The notes under the pieces: model-generated | Seen by the model: only the letters and a program-made list of their open reading frames with translations | What the model was told of the DNA's origin: nothing | Database searches by the model: none | IMG/VR virus record: IMGVR_UViG_3300047409_000364 | Location: 1 to 64,000 of that record | Source: a virus | Direction: 5' to 3' (one strand) | DNA: 64,000 nucleotides | Shown: in pieces, positions 48,736 to 55,992 of the stretch | Position numbering within the stretch: position 1 is the stretch's first letter | How the letters are laid out: every line of letters starts with the position of its first letter | Made by a program: the position numbers and the translations under genes

Positions 48736-49031
48736 CCGGCGACGACCTCGAAACCCAGAAGCGGTACTCGACCGACCCGCGCTACCACGACAGCTTTTCA
48801 CAACAGGAGAAGACGATGCACCCCTCGACCTATGAATATCTGAAGCCGACCGACGCGCAACTCGAGCAGATGGCAAAGGTTCGCGCTGCGGCGAAGGCCT
48901 ACAACGACATCCTCGACGCCGAACTGCCCGACGGTCCCGACAAGACATTCGTGATCCGGGCCCATCGGTCCAACGCGATGTGGGCCAACGTGGCGATCAC
49001 ACGGCTGCCCAACGGCACCCCGCGGGAGTAA
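48732..49031 (+). CDS. Acb2/Tad1-hairpin-like protein (possible anti-CBASS)
   Basis: 99 aa from GTG 48732 (GTGA overlap), or 71 aa from ATG 48816, which has AGGAG 6 bases upstream. The C-terminal 70 residues form a helical hairpin: YEYLKPTDAQLEQMAKVRAA, AKAYNDILDAELPDGPDKTF, VIRAHRSNAMWANVAITRLP. The layout 'p....q......R...k.....i...lP.g..ks.air.l..amMWAN.aI.r' is that of the Acb2/Tad1 hairpin family, whose studied members sequester cyclic nucleotide signals of CBASS or Thoeris. Assignment is by pattern only. Confidence 0.55.
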   Translation: MTGDDLETQKRYSTDPRYHDSFSQQEKTMHPSTYEYLKPTDAQLEQMAKVRAAAKAYNDILDAELPDGPDKTFVIRAHRSNAMWANVAITRLPNGTPRE

Positions 49032-49033
49032 GC

Positions 49034-49123
49034 ATGACCTGGGCCGACGTCTTTCCGGTGATCATGTGGCTGCTGCTGATCGTGGCCGGCCTGATGATGG
49101 TGGTTCACGGATGGCGAAGGTAG
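49034..49123 (+). CDS. 29-aa single-span membrane peptide ending VVHGWRR
   Basis: MTWADVFPVIMWLLLIVAGL, MMVVHGWRR. One hydrophobic helix. Similar in length, span and C-terminus to the 30-aa peptide at 33210-33302 (FLVIHGWRL). Confidence 0.5.
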   Translation: MTWADVFPVIMWLLLIVAGLMMVVHGWRR

Positions 49124-49332
49124 CCGACCCTGAATCCGCCCGCGTCGTCAGCCTGACCGACGGGGCCAAGAACATCGGCTATAACTTGGCCCTTGCTGAT
49201 CTCGCCGGTTGTGTCGCCGAGCTGATGCGCCGGCGCCGCATCGCGGGCATTACCAGCGAGAACTACTCCGCCGCCGTCAACGACATGCTCGCCATCATCC
49301 AGGCCCTCATGGCGCAGCACCGCAAGAAGTAG
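49111..49332 (+). CDS. Small helical protein
   Basis: 73 aa from ATG 49111, overlapping the previous gene by 13 bases. VVSLTDGAKNIGYNLALADL, AGCVAELMRRRRIAGITSEN, AAVNDMLAIIQALMAQHRKK. Helical, basic. Unknown. Confidence 0.55.
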   Translation: MAKVADPESARVVSLTDGAKNIGYNLALADLAGCVAELMRRRRIAGITSENYSAAVNDMLAIIQALMAQHRKK

Positions 49333-49343
49333 TAGGTTGCGCC

Positions 49344-49610
49344 ATGCAAAGGTGGCTTACCCGGTGCCGGAGGCCTTCGCTCCGCGAACTGGTCACGCAA
49401 CTCCTACAAAAGGTGGATAAAATGGCGACAAAAGAAGAGCTCGACGCCGTGGCGACCCGTATTGCTGCCGACGTCAGCTCCGCAGTCGACGAAATCAAGG
49501 CGCTGATTGCCGGCGGCACCGGCAGCATCAACCCGGCCGACCTCGACCCGATCCTCGCCAAGCTGAGCGCCGCCGCGGACGCACTCGAGGCCGCGCCCAA
49601 GGCGCCGTGA
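49344..49610 (+). CDS. Small coiled-coil protein
   Basis: 88 aa from ATG 49344; ATG 49422 is possible. Basic start (QRWLTRCRRPSLRELVTQLL), helix MATKEELDAVATRIAADVSS, then GGTGSINPADLDPILAKLSA. This acidic helical pattern with a central 'PaDLdPi...l' is frequent in phage small proteins. Unknown. Confidence 0.5.
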   Translation: MQRWLTRCRRPSLRELVTQLLQKVDKMATKEELDAVATRIAADVSSAVDEIKALIAGGTGSINPADLDPILAKLSAAADALEAAPKAP

Positions 49611-49786
49611 CCGTCGACCAGACAACGCGGTACCTCGATATTCTCGAGCGCCAGACCAGGGTGCTCGAGACCATCGCGGAGTATCTGGCCAAACTGGCTA
49701 ACCCCCAAGTCGTGCTGCCTGAGCCGATCCCGCCACCCCACCCACCCCGCCAGGCCGTCGCCCCCGCCCGCAAGGTCAGCGCATGA
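49607..49786 (+). CDS. Small protein with helix and Pro-rich tail
   Basis: 59 aa from GTG 49607 (GTGA overlap). VDQTTRYLDILERQTRVLET, IAEYLAKLANPQVVLPEPIP, then a PPPHPPRQAVAPA tail. Ends in an ATGA overlap with the Tat-signal gene. Confidence 0.5.
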   Translation: MTVDQTTRYLDILERQTRVLETIAEYLAKLANPQVVLPEPIPPPHPPRQAVAPARKVSA

Positions 49787-50019
49787 TCGACACCTCTCGC
49801 CGTAGCTTCCTGTTCGGCGCCGGTGTTGCCTTCGTGGCGGCGCCGGCGATCGTGCGTGTGGCCGCCCATCTCATGCCGGTCAGCACGAACGCGCTGGCGC
49901 CATATCCATATTCAGTGGACGACCTGGCGTTTCTGGAGGGCATGGGCCAGACCATCGAGCAGACGATCTGGTATGGCAATCCAGACGTCCTGCCGGTCCG
50001 CTACAGCGGCTTCGCATGA
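49783..50019 (+). CDS. Tat-signal protein fused to a major-capsid fragment
   Basis: 78 aa. Residues 1-30 read MIDTSRRSFLFGAGVAFVAA then PAIVRVAAHL: a twin-arginine signal (SRRSFL) with a hydrophobic core. Small Tat-signal proteins of this kind occur in related phages. Residues about 44-65 (DDLAFLEGMGQTIEQTIWYG) closely match major capsid residues near 58078-58140 (EDVAFIEGMGQTIEETCWYG), identical for over 20 bases at DNA level. This looks like a fusion produced by recombination with the capsid gene. Overlaps terL by ATGA. Confidence 0.6.
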   Translation: MIDTSRRSFLFGAGVAFVAAPAIVRVAAHLMPVSTNALAPYPYSVDDLAFLEGMGQTIEQTIWYGNPDVLPVRYSGFA

Positions 50020-52571
50020 GCCGCGTCGACAAGCGCCTGGTCGAGGCCGGCGCCCGCTGGCGCCAGAACCCCGCCGCCATGGTGCGCGAGCTGTTCGGTG
50101 TCGAGCCCGACCTGTGGCAGATCGACGTGCTGGAATGCTTCCCGACCTCTCCGCTGCTTGCCATGAAGGCCTGCAAGGGCCCTGGGAAGCTGCAACCGAA
50201 AAGCATGATGTTGGACACGCCTGATGGTCCGCGTCGTTGGGGTGACCTGAGAGTGGGGGATCGACTATTCGCCGAAGACGGTTCTCCAACTCGGATCAAG
50301 GCTGTCTACGACAACGGTGTAGTGCCGCTATTCCGAGTGATATTCGACGACGGGTCTTCAACGCTCGCAGGCGCAGAACATCTGTGGAAGGTGCGCGGTC
50401 ATCGGGAGCGCGAGCGCCGGCGTGTGCGGGGCAAGACCACTGAAGAATGGATAGTGATAAATACGGCGGAGATCATCCAGCGCGGCGTGCGCAGCAGCAA
50501 CGGCAAGTGGCAGCAGCGTCAATTTGAAATCCCGCGGCACGGGCCAGCACAAATCGCGCATGCGGAGCTTCCGCTGGATCCGTATGTACTAGGCGTATGG
50601 CTTGGAGACGGATCGAAGAACAGCGGGCAATTCACCGGCGTAGACTCGGACGTCGATGCTGAAATCGTCCGCCGTGGTTACGAGATCGGGAATAAACGAG
50701 ATGGCAAGACAGCAACTATTTACGGGATTTCTGGAGCCCTTCGGTCTCTAGGAGTGCTGATTCTGGGAAGTCACGAGAGATACGTTCCACAGGCCTTTAA
50801 ATATTCATCCATCCAGCAGCGCACCGACTTGTTGATGGGCCTCATGGATACCGATGGGTGCGTGGCGACGGATGGCCATTGTGAATTCGGCAGTACCTCT
50901 CGCGCCTTGGTGGATGACGTGGCGTGGCTCGTTCGGTCGCTGGGCGGCTGCGCAACCGTCAAAGCCAAGGTGAAGCGAGGGCGCTACAAGGATTCCGCTG
51001 GCGATATTGTCGAGTGTCGAGACTTCTATCGCCTGACCGTGACTGTTCCGTTCGCGCCATTCAAGGCGTCGCGCAAGAGCGTTCGCTGGAAGCCCAAAGA
51101 CAACAAATCATCTGACCGCTACATGACGCGGTACATCGACAGAATCGAGCCCGCTGCCGCGGAAGATTCCATGTGTGTCGAGATCGACCATACATCCCGA
51201 TGCTATCTAGCCAACGATTTCATCGTGACGCACAATACGACCGTGCTGGCGTGGCTGGCGTGGAACTTCCTGCTGACCAGGCACAATCCCAACATCGCCG
51301 CGACCTCGATCTCGGGCGATAACCTCAAGGACGGTCTCCTCAAGGAGATGTCCAAGTGGTACGCCAAGTGCCCGCTCCTGCAGGCCGCCTTCACCATCAC
51401 CAATACCCGCATCTTCGCCAAGCAGGCCGAGAAGAACTGGTGGCTCTCCTTCCGCACCTGGCCCAAGAGCGGCGACACCCAGTCCCAGGCCGATACCCTG
51501 GCCGGCCTGCACGAAGACAACGTCATGTTCATCCTCGACGAAGCCGGCGGCATCCCGCCTGCCGTCCTGGTCACCGCCGAAGCCGCCCTGTCGTCCTGCG
51601 TCGAGGGCCACGTCCTGATGGCCGGCAACCCGACGTCCCTCGACGGCGCCCTCTACGCTGCCGAAAAGGAAAGCACCGAGCGCGGCGGCAAGTGGCGCAC
51701 CTTCTCCATCACCGGCGACCCCGAGGATCCCAAGCGCGCGCCCCGCGTGAAAGAGGAATGGGCGCGCGACCAGATCCGCAAGTACGGACGGGATAATCCG
51801 TGGGTGCTGGTCAACGTGTTCGGGCAATTCCCGCCGACCTCGCTCAACACGCTTATCAGCGAGGACGAAGTCCGCGAGGCCATGCGCCGCATGTACCGCG
51901 AATGGGATCTCGGCCATCAACCCAAGATCATCGGTGTCGATGTGGCCCGCCAGGGCGACGACGCCTCCGTCCTCGCCCGCCGCCGCGGCCTGCAGATGTA
52001 CCCGTTCAAGAAATACCGCAACCTCACCGGCATCGAGGGCGCCTCGATCGCCAACCGGCTGTGGAACGAGTTCGGCGCCGACGCCATGTTCGTCGATGGC
52101 ACCGGCGGCTTTGGCTACACCTGGATCGACCAGCTTTCTACGCTGGGCCGCACTGCGATCCCCGTGGGCTTCGCCGACGAAGCCCGCGACTCGGTGCGCT
52201 ACTACAACCGCCGCGCCGAGATGGCCCTGGAATTCGTCGAGGCGATCAAGAATGGCCTGGCCCTTCCCCCGGAAGGAACCGAAGGCATGCACGAGCTCAA
52301 GGAAGCCCTCATCCACACGACCTACACTTTCAAGGGCGATCGGCTGCTGCTCGAGCCCAAGGAAGATGTAAAATCCAAGATCGGCTTCTCGCCCGACGAG
52401 ATGGATGCCGCCATGCTGACCTATGCCGAGCCGGTCACCGCGGCCCGCAAGCAACCCGGCGCCGTCAACTACTCCGCCGTCTCCACCTACAACCCTCATG
52501 CCGAGATGGATAGGATCATGGGGACCGGCTACAATGTGGTCGGAAATTACAACCCGTTCGGGGGCAACTGA
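50016..52571 (+). CDS. terL: Large terminase (TerL) interrupted by an intein
   Basis: 851 aa precursor; 502 aa after intein removal. Walker A is split as KACKGPGK | TT by the intein. After splicing: Walker B VMFILDEAGG, the motif AGNPTSLDGALY, and nuclease acidic residues in IIGVDVARQGDDASV, MFVDGTGGFGYTW and FSPDEMDAAML. It is the packaging motor and headful/cutting nuclease that docks on the portal encoded 3 kb downstream. The intein must be removed for ATP binding. Confidence 0.92.
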   Translation: MSRVDKRLVEAGARWRQNPAAMVRELFGVEPDLWQIDVLECFPTSPLLAMKACKGPGKLQPKSMMLDTPDGPRRWGDLRVGDRLFAEDGSPTRIKAVYDNGVVPLFRVIFDDGSSTLAGAEHLWKVRGHRERERRRVRGKTTEEWIVINTAEIIQRGVRSSNGKWQQRQFEIPRHGPAQIAHAELPLDPYVLGVWLGDGSKNSGQFTGVDSDVDAEIVRRGYEIGNKRDGKTATIYGISGALRSLGVLILGSHERYVPQAFKYSSIQQRTDLLMGLMDTDGCVATDGHCEFGSTSRALVDDVAWLVRSLGGCATVKAKVKRGRYKDSAGDIVECRDFYRLTVTVPFAPFKASRKSVRWKPKDNKSSDRYMTRYIDRIEPAAAEDSMCVEIDHTSRCYLANDFIVTHNTTVLAWLAWNFLLTRHNPNIAATSISGDNLKDGLLKEMSKWYAKCPLLQAAFTITNTRIFAKQAEKNWWLSFRTWPKSGDTQSQADTLAGLHEDNVMFILDEAGGIPPAVLVTAEAALSSCVEGHVLMAGNPTSLDGALYAAEKESTERGGKWRTFSITGDPEDPKRAPRVKEEWARDQIRKYGRDNPWVLVNVFGQFPPTSLNTLISEDEVREAMRRMYREWDLGHQPKIIGVDVARQGDDASVLARRRGLQMYPFKKYRNLTGIEGASIANRLWNEFGADAMFVDGTGGFGYTWIDQLSTLGRTAIPVGFADEARDSVRYYNRRAEMALEFVEAIKNGLALPPEGTEGMHELKEALIHTTYTFKGDRLLLEPKEDVKSKIGFSPDEMDAAMLTYAEPVTAARKQPGAVNYSAVSTYNPHAEMDRIMGTGYNVVGNYNPFGGN
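50190..51236 (+). mobile_element. Intein with LAGLIDADG endonuclease inside the TerL Walker A
   Basis: 349 residues between GPGK and TT. It begins LQPKSMMLDTPDGPRRWGDL, with no Cys/Ser at position 1. Block B is HLW (Trp66), block F CVEIDHTSRCYLANDFI (Cys329) and block G VTHN (Thr347, His348, Asn349); the +1 extein residue is Thr. Trp, Cys and Thr at these places with a non-nucleophile first residue match class 3 inteins. LAGLIDADG motifs are LDPYVLGVWLGDG and RTDLLMGLMDTDG. Lower GC than the flanking exteins. Confidence 0.88.
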
Positions 52572-52574
52572 ACC

Positions 52575-52808
52575 ATGGGACTATTTGGCGGGGCTCCTCC
52601 AGCCGCGGCGGCTGCACCTCCGCCCCCACCTCCGCCGCCGCCGCCTCCATCGCCGCCGACCATGGCCAGCGCCAACGTCCAGGGATCCGGCGCGGCCCAG
52701 GCCGCCCGCGTCGCTGCCGCAGGCGCCTTTGCCGACACGCTGCGCTCCTCGCCCCAGGGCGTCACCGGCACCACCAAGTCCGCCGGCAAGCAGCTTCTAG
52801 GCTCTTGA
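52575..52808 (+). CDS. Polyproline small protein, copy 1
   Basis: 77 aa. MGLFGGA, a run of 11 prolines, then PTMASANVQGSGAAQAARVA, AAGAFADTLRSSPQGVTGTT, AGKQLLGS. Such short Pro-rich proteins between terminase and portal genes are common in podophages. A near-identical paralogue follows. Role unknown; perhaps portal-associated. Confidence 0.7.
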   Translation: MGLFGGAPPAAAAAPPPPPPPPPPPSPPTMASANVQGSGAAQAARVAAAGAFADTLRSSPQGVTGTTKSAGKQLLGS

Positions 52809-52810
52809 CC

Positions 52811-53053
52811 GTGGGGCTGCTCCAGGGCGCGATCCAGGCGGCGCAAGCCAACGGCTCGTGGACCGGCCCGCCGCCTCCACCGCCGCCGCCCGCCTCTCCC
52901 CCGACGATGGCCGGCGCCAACGTCCAAGGCGCCGGTGGCGCGCAATCGGCCCGTGCCGCCGCGGCCGGGGCATACGCCGATACCCTGCGCTCCTCCGCGC
53001 AAGGCGTGCTCGGCTCGACCACCACCGCCGGCAAACAGTTGCTAGGAGCCTGA
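52811..53053 (+). CDS. Polyproline small protein, copy 2
   Basis: 80 aa from GTG 52811; alignment of its MGLLQGA with MGLFGGA of copy 1 favours this start over TTG 52805. Eight prolines, then PTMAGANVQGAGGAQSARAA, AAGAYADTLRSSAQGVLGST, AGKQLLGA. About 70% identical to copy 1 over the C-terminal 50 residues: a tandem duplication. Confidence 0.65.
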   Translation: MGLLQGAIQAAQANGSWTGPPPPPPPPASPPTMAGANVQGAGGAQSARAAAAGAYADTLRSSAQGVLGSTTTAGKQLLGA

Positions 53054-53054
53054 C

Positions 53055-54875
53055 GTGCCTCTTGATAGCGGACCCGGCGACTATACCCAGCAGGGCGTGA
53101 CGCTTCTGGCGTCACAGCCCGTTGTCCCGACCCGCACCTCGCCGATCGTCGACAACGAGGACTGGCAGGTCGTCTACAACCACCTCGAGCGCCGTCTTGC
53201 GGCACTGCGCGCCTGGCGCTGGACCCGCTGGGCCGTCTGGCAGGATCTCGGCGCCTACTTCCTGCCGCGGCGCGTGAAGGCCTTTATCACCCCGAACAAC
53301 TACGCGCGTGGACGCTGGCTCAACAACAACATCATCGACTCGACCGGCGTGCAGGCCATGAACACCTGCGCCTCCGGCATGTGGAGCGGGCTGACCAATC
53401 CCGCCCGGCCGTGGATGGAGTTCGCCCCGGCAATCGAGATGCCCAATCTCGACGAGGAAAGCAGGGCTTGGCTGGTCGACCTCAAGCAGAAGGTCCACGC
53501 CGTCCTCGCAAGCTCGAATTTCTACCAGACCACCGCGCAGATGTTCCAGGACACGACCGTCTTTGGCCAGTCGCCGATGCTCGCCTTCGAAGACAAGGAA
53601 GACATCGTCCGCTTCTACCTGCCCTGCGCGGGCGAGTATTTCATCGCCGTCGGCTCGCGCCTCTCCGTCGACACGCTCTACACCGAAGCCACCTGGACCG
53701 TGGCCCAGCTCGTCGAGATGTTCTCGCTCGCCAACTGCCCGGAGAACGTCCAGAAAAACTGGGAAGAAGGGATGTACGACTTCGAATACATCCTGTGCAT
53801 GGCCATCGAGCCCAACTTCGCCGTGCGCGGCCGCGGCAAGAAGAAGGTCACGGTGATCTCCGGCCGCTTCCCCTATCGCCAAGTCTATTGGCTGCGCGGT
53901 CAGAAGAATGCCCGCCCCCTCCAGGTGAAAGGCTTCCTCGACAAGCCGTTTATGACGTCGCGGTGGTGGGTCGTCGGCAACGACGCCTACGCCCGCGGCC
54001 CCTGCGAGGATGCGCTCGGCGACAACAAGCAGATCCAGACCGAGACCATGCGCAAGGCCGAGTTCCTGGAAAAGGGCGTGCGCCCGCCGATGCTGGCCGA
54101 CCCGGAGCTGAAGAACGAGCCGGCCTCGATCATGCCCGGCATGGTCACCTTCGTTAATACCCAGAACGGCAAGCTCGGCTTCAAGCCCGCGTTCGAGGTC
54201 GGCGCCCAGTGGCTCCAGTACATGACCGCCGACATCAAGGAGGTCCAGGCCCGCATCAAGGAAGCCCTCTACGTCCCGCAGTTCATGGCGATCACCCAGA
54301 TGCAGGGCGTCCAGCCCCGCAACGAGCTTGAGCTCACGAAACGTGATCTGGAACGTTTGCAGGTGCTCGGGCCGGTGATCGAGAATTTCGAGAACGAGGT
54401 CGCCCCCATCATCCAGCGCGTCGTGTCGATCATGCAGCGCCGCGGCCTGATCAAGCCGATCCCCGACGGCCTCGCCCGCGTGCCGCTCAAGATCAACTTC
54501 ATGTCGCTGATGCGGCTCGCCCAGCGCGCCGCCGAGTCGATCGCCATGAAGGACGGCTTCCAGACCCTCGGCGTGCTCTCGGTCGCCGCCAAGAACGCCG
54601 GAGTGCCCGACCCGCTCCGCGTCATCAACCTCGACAAGTCGGCCAAGCACTATCTCTTCCTCAACAACTACCCGATGGACTGCATCTTCTCCGACGACGA
54701 GGTGAAGCAGCACGACCAGATTCGCCAGCAGGAAGCCGAGCGCGCCAAGCAGGAAGCCGCCGCCTCGCAAATGACCAAGCCCGCAGTCGACGCCGCCAAG
54801 GTGCTCGCCAATACCCAGGTCGGCGGTGGCTCCATGCTGAATTCGATGCTGGGCGGCGGCACGGCGCCGCAATGA
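53055..54875 (+). CDS. Portal (head-tail connector) protein
   Basis: 606 aa from GTG 53055. NHLERRLAALRAWRWTRWAV, QDLGAYFLPRRVKAF, STGVQAMNTCASGMWSGLTN, PARPWMEF, DTTVFGQSPMLAFEDKEDIV, SRWWVVGNDAYARGPCEDAL and a C-terminal Gln/Ala-rich helix are the ordered landmarks of the T7-like connector family (Head_tail_con). It forms the 12-mer through which DNA is packaged. Two hairpins with T-runs follow its stop. Confidence 0.88.
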   Translation: MPLDSGPGDYTQQGVTLLASQPVVPTRTSPIVDNEDWQVVYNHLERRLAALRAWRWTRWAVWQDLGAYFLPRRVKAFITPNNYARGRWLNNNIIDSTGVQAMNTCASGMWSGLTNPARPWMEFAPAIEMPNLDEESRAWLVDLKQKVHAVLASSNFYQTTAQMFQDTTVFGQSPMLAFEDKEDIVRFYLPCAGEYFIAVGSRLSVDTLYTEATWTVAQLVEMFSLANCPENVQKNWEEGMYDFEYILCMAIEPNFAVRGRGKKKVTVISGRFPYRQVYWLRGQKNARPLQVKGFLDKPFMTSRWWVVGNDAYARGPCEDALGDNKQIQTETMRKAEFLEKGVRPPMLADPELKNEPASIMPGMVTFVNTQNGKLGFKPAFEVGAQWLQYMTADIKEVQARIKEALYVPQFMAITQMQGVQPRNELELTKRDLERLQVLGPVIENFENEVAPIIQRVVSIMQRRGLIKPIPDGLARVPLKINFMSLMRLAQRAAESIAMKDGFQTLGVLSVAAKNAGVPDPLRVINLDKSAKHYLFLNNYPMDCIFSDDEVKQHDQIRQQEAERAKQEAAASQMTKPAVDAAKVLANTQVGGGSMLNSMLGGGTAPQ

Positions 54876-54886
54876 CTTAGAGGGGG

Positions 54887-54946
54887 CATCCCGGAAGCAA
54901 CGCCGGGATGTTTCTGGGGGCCAGACTTCGTGTGCTGGCCCTTTTT
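54887..54946 (+). terminator. Tandem rho-independent terminators after portal gene
   Basis: CATCCCGG/CCGGGATG (54887-54910) followed by TTTC, then GGGCCAG/CTGGCCC (54918-54941) followed by TTTTTCTT. The second is the better terminator. They would end or attenuate the terminase-portal transcript. Confidence 0.7.
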
Positions 54947-55021
54947 CTTGTCTGGCTGTATGGTGGCCGGGCAACCTAGCTTAGCAGCCTGGCTGCATTG
55001 TCGGTCCCCAAAACAACTCCC

Positions 55022-55053
55022 GCCGCCGGTGTCACAGCCGGCGGCCTTTTTCC
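55022..55053 (+). terminator. Rho-independent terminator
   Basis: GCCGCCGG (55022-55029) pairs with CCGGCGGC (55038-55045), with CTTTTTCC after it. A strong stem and T-run, third hairpin in the gap between portal and the leftward cassette. Confidence 0.75.
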
Positions 55054-55055
55054 GT

Positions 55056-55139
55056 CCCGATTTCCCGATTAGCCGTCCCGATTTATGTGTCTGATTATGC
55101 TGGTTATTATCAGATAATCGGGGAAATCGGGAAATCGGG
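55056..55139. repeat. Inverted array of six CCCGATT heptamers
   Basis: CCCGATT at 55056, 55064 and 55077; its complement AATCGGG at 55116, 55125 and 55133. Three copies in each orientation, spaced 8-13 bases, flank an AT-rich centre (TTATGTGTCTGATTATGCTG). The arms could form a 90-base stem-loop or bind protein dimers. Candidate replication, packaging or regulatory site, or the terminator of the leftward cassette. Confidence 0.6.
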
Positions 55140-55147
55140 ATTCCTGA

Positions 55148-55396
55148 TTATCGCAGTCTGGGCCGCGATATGCCGCCCGCTCCGACCAGGCAGTCGACCA
55201 GATCCCAGATGAGATAAAGCACCAAAATCAGCATGACCGCGTACAGGACGATGTTGATCACCTGGCCCAGCAGCGTCCCTGGCCCGCCAAAATTGGCCAG
55301 CACGGCGGGCAGCACTACCTTGATGATGGCGTAGAGAGCGCCAATGACGACCAGCCAGATACAAAGCTGAAAGAAAAAGCCGACTGAAAAGCACAT
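55148..55396 (-). CDS. Two-span membrane protein of the inverted cassette
   Basis: 82 aa. Hydrophobic helices at about residues 5-30 (VGFFFQLCIWLVVIGALYAI) and 44-66 (LGQVINIVLYAVMLILVLYL), then LIWDLVDCLVGAGG. GGAGG upstream of the ATG. Last gene of a three-gene leftward unit inserted in the late operon. No function recognised. Confidence 0.65.
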   Translation of the reverse strand: MCFSVGFFFQLCIWLVVIGALYAIIKVVLPAVLANFGGPGTLLGQVINIVLYAVMLILVLYLIWDLVDCLVGAGGISRPRLR

Positions 55397-55447
55397 GGCG
55401 CGTACCTCCGGTTGGCGAGGTAACGCAGAAAGGCGCGGAAAGGTCCG

Positions 55448-55681
55448 CTACTCGAATTGGGGGCTGCGCCGCCGCCCGCCGGTCTGGTCATAAAGCGGAC
55501 TTGGCCTATTCAGGAATTCCGCTGTAGGGCCCGACGGCGTTCCGTTCCCGGTCCAATGTTTCTTCCAAGGAGAGGTGGCGTCCCGGACTTTTGCTTCCTC
55601 GTGATTCCACGGCTTCTTGACCGGCGCGGGCTGCGGCGCTGGCCTGAATAGGCGATGCCAGAGACGGCGGATAAAGTTCAT
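55448..55681 (-). CDS. Small basic protein with LYDQ motif
   Basis: 77 aa from ATG 55681. MNFIRRLWHRLFRPAPQPAP is an amphipathic basic start; WNHEEAKVRDATSPWKKHWT follows and SPLYDQTGGRRRSPQFE ends it. The LYD motif recalls LYDN in three virion-module proteins. Unknown. Confidence 0.5.
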   Translation of the reverse strand: MNFIRRLWHRLFRPAPQPAPVKKPWNHEEAKVRDATSPWKKHWTGNGTPSGPTAEFLNRPSPLYDQTGGRRRSPQFE

Positions 55682-55890
55682 TCGACCCTCACTGCGCGCT
55701 TGCGGCGCCACTCGTCCAGTTCGGCCTTGCTGTAAATCACGGTGCGCCAGCCATAGCGCGTGTAGGGCGGGCCCTGACCGGCGTTTTGCTTCATTGCCAT
55801 GTTGGCGAGCCGGTTGTGGTCGATCGGACAGCCTTGGCTTCGCAGGTACGCCGCGGCCTGTTTGCGATTCAGGAAATCGTCAGCAGCCAT
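55678..55890 (-). CDS. Small MerR/excisionase-type HTH protein
   Basis: 70 aa from ATG 55890. FLNRKQAAAYLRSQGCPIDH followed by NRLANMAMKQ...YTRYGWRTVIYSKAELDEW is a winged HTH of the excisionase/AlpA-like type, ending in basic RRKRAVRVE. First gene of the leftward cassette; likely autoregulator. Confidence 0.65.
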   Translation of the reverse strand: MAADDFLNRKQAAAYLRSQGCPIDHNRLANMAMKQNAGQGPPYTRYGWRTVIYSKAELDEWRRKRAVRVE

Positions 55891-55992
55891 CGCCCCACTC
55901 TCATTAAGACTAAGCAATCATAGTCGTGCCTCTCCAATAATTCCACCGCATCTTGTGTCATGGGGACGCGCACCGTCATGGTGTCCCCATCA

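Noticed and set aside
53112-54974. A 620-codon open frame antisense to the portal gene
   Set aside because: Low-complexity shadow of a GC-rich gene; portal landmarks on the + strand are unambiguous.
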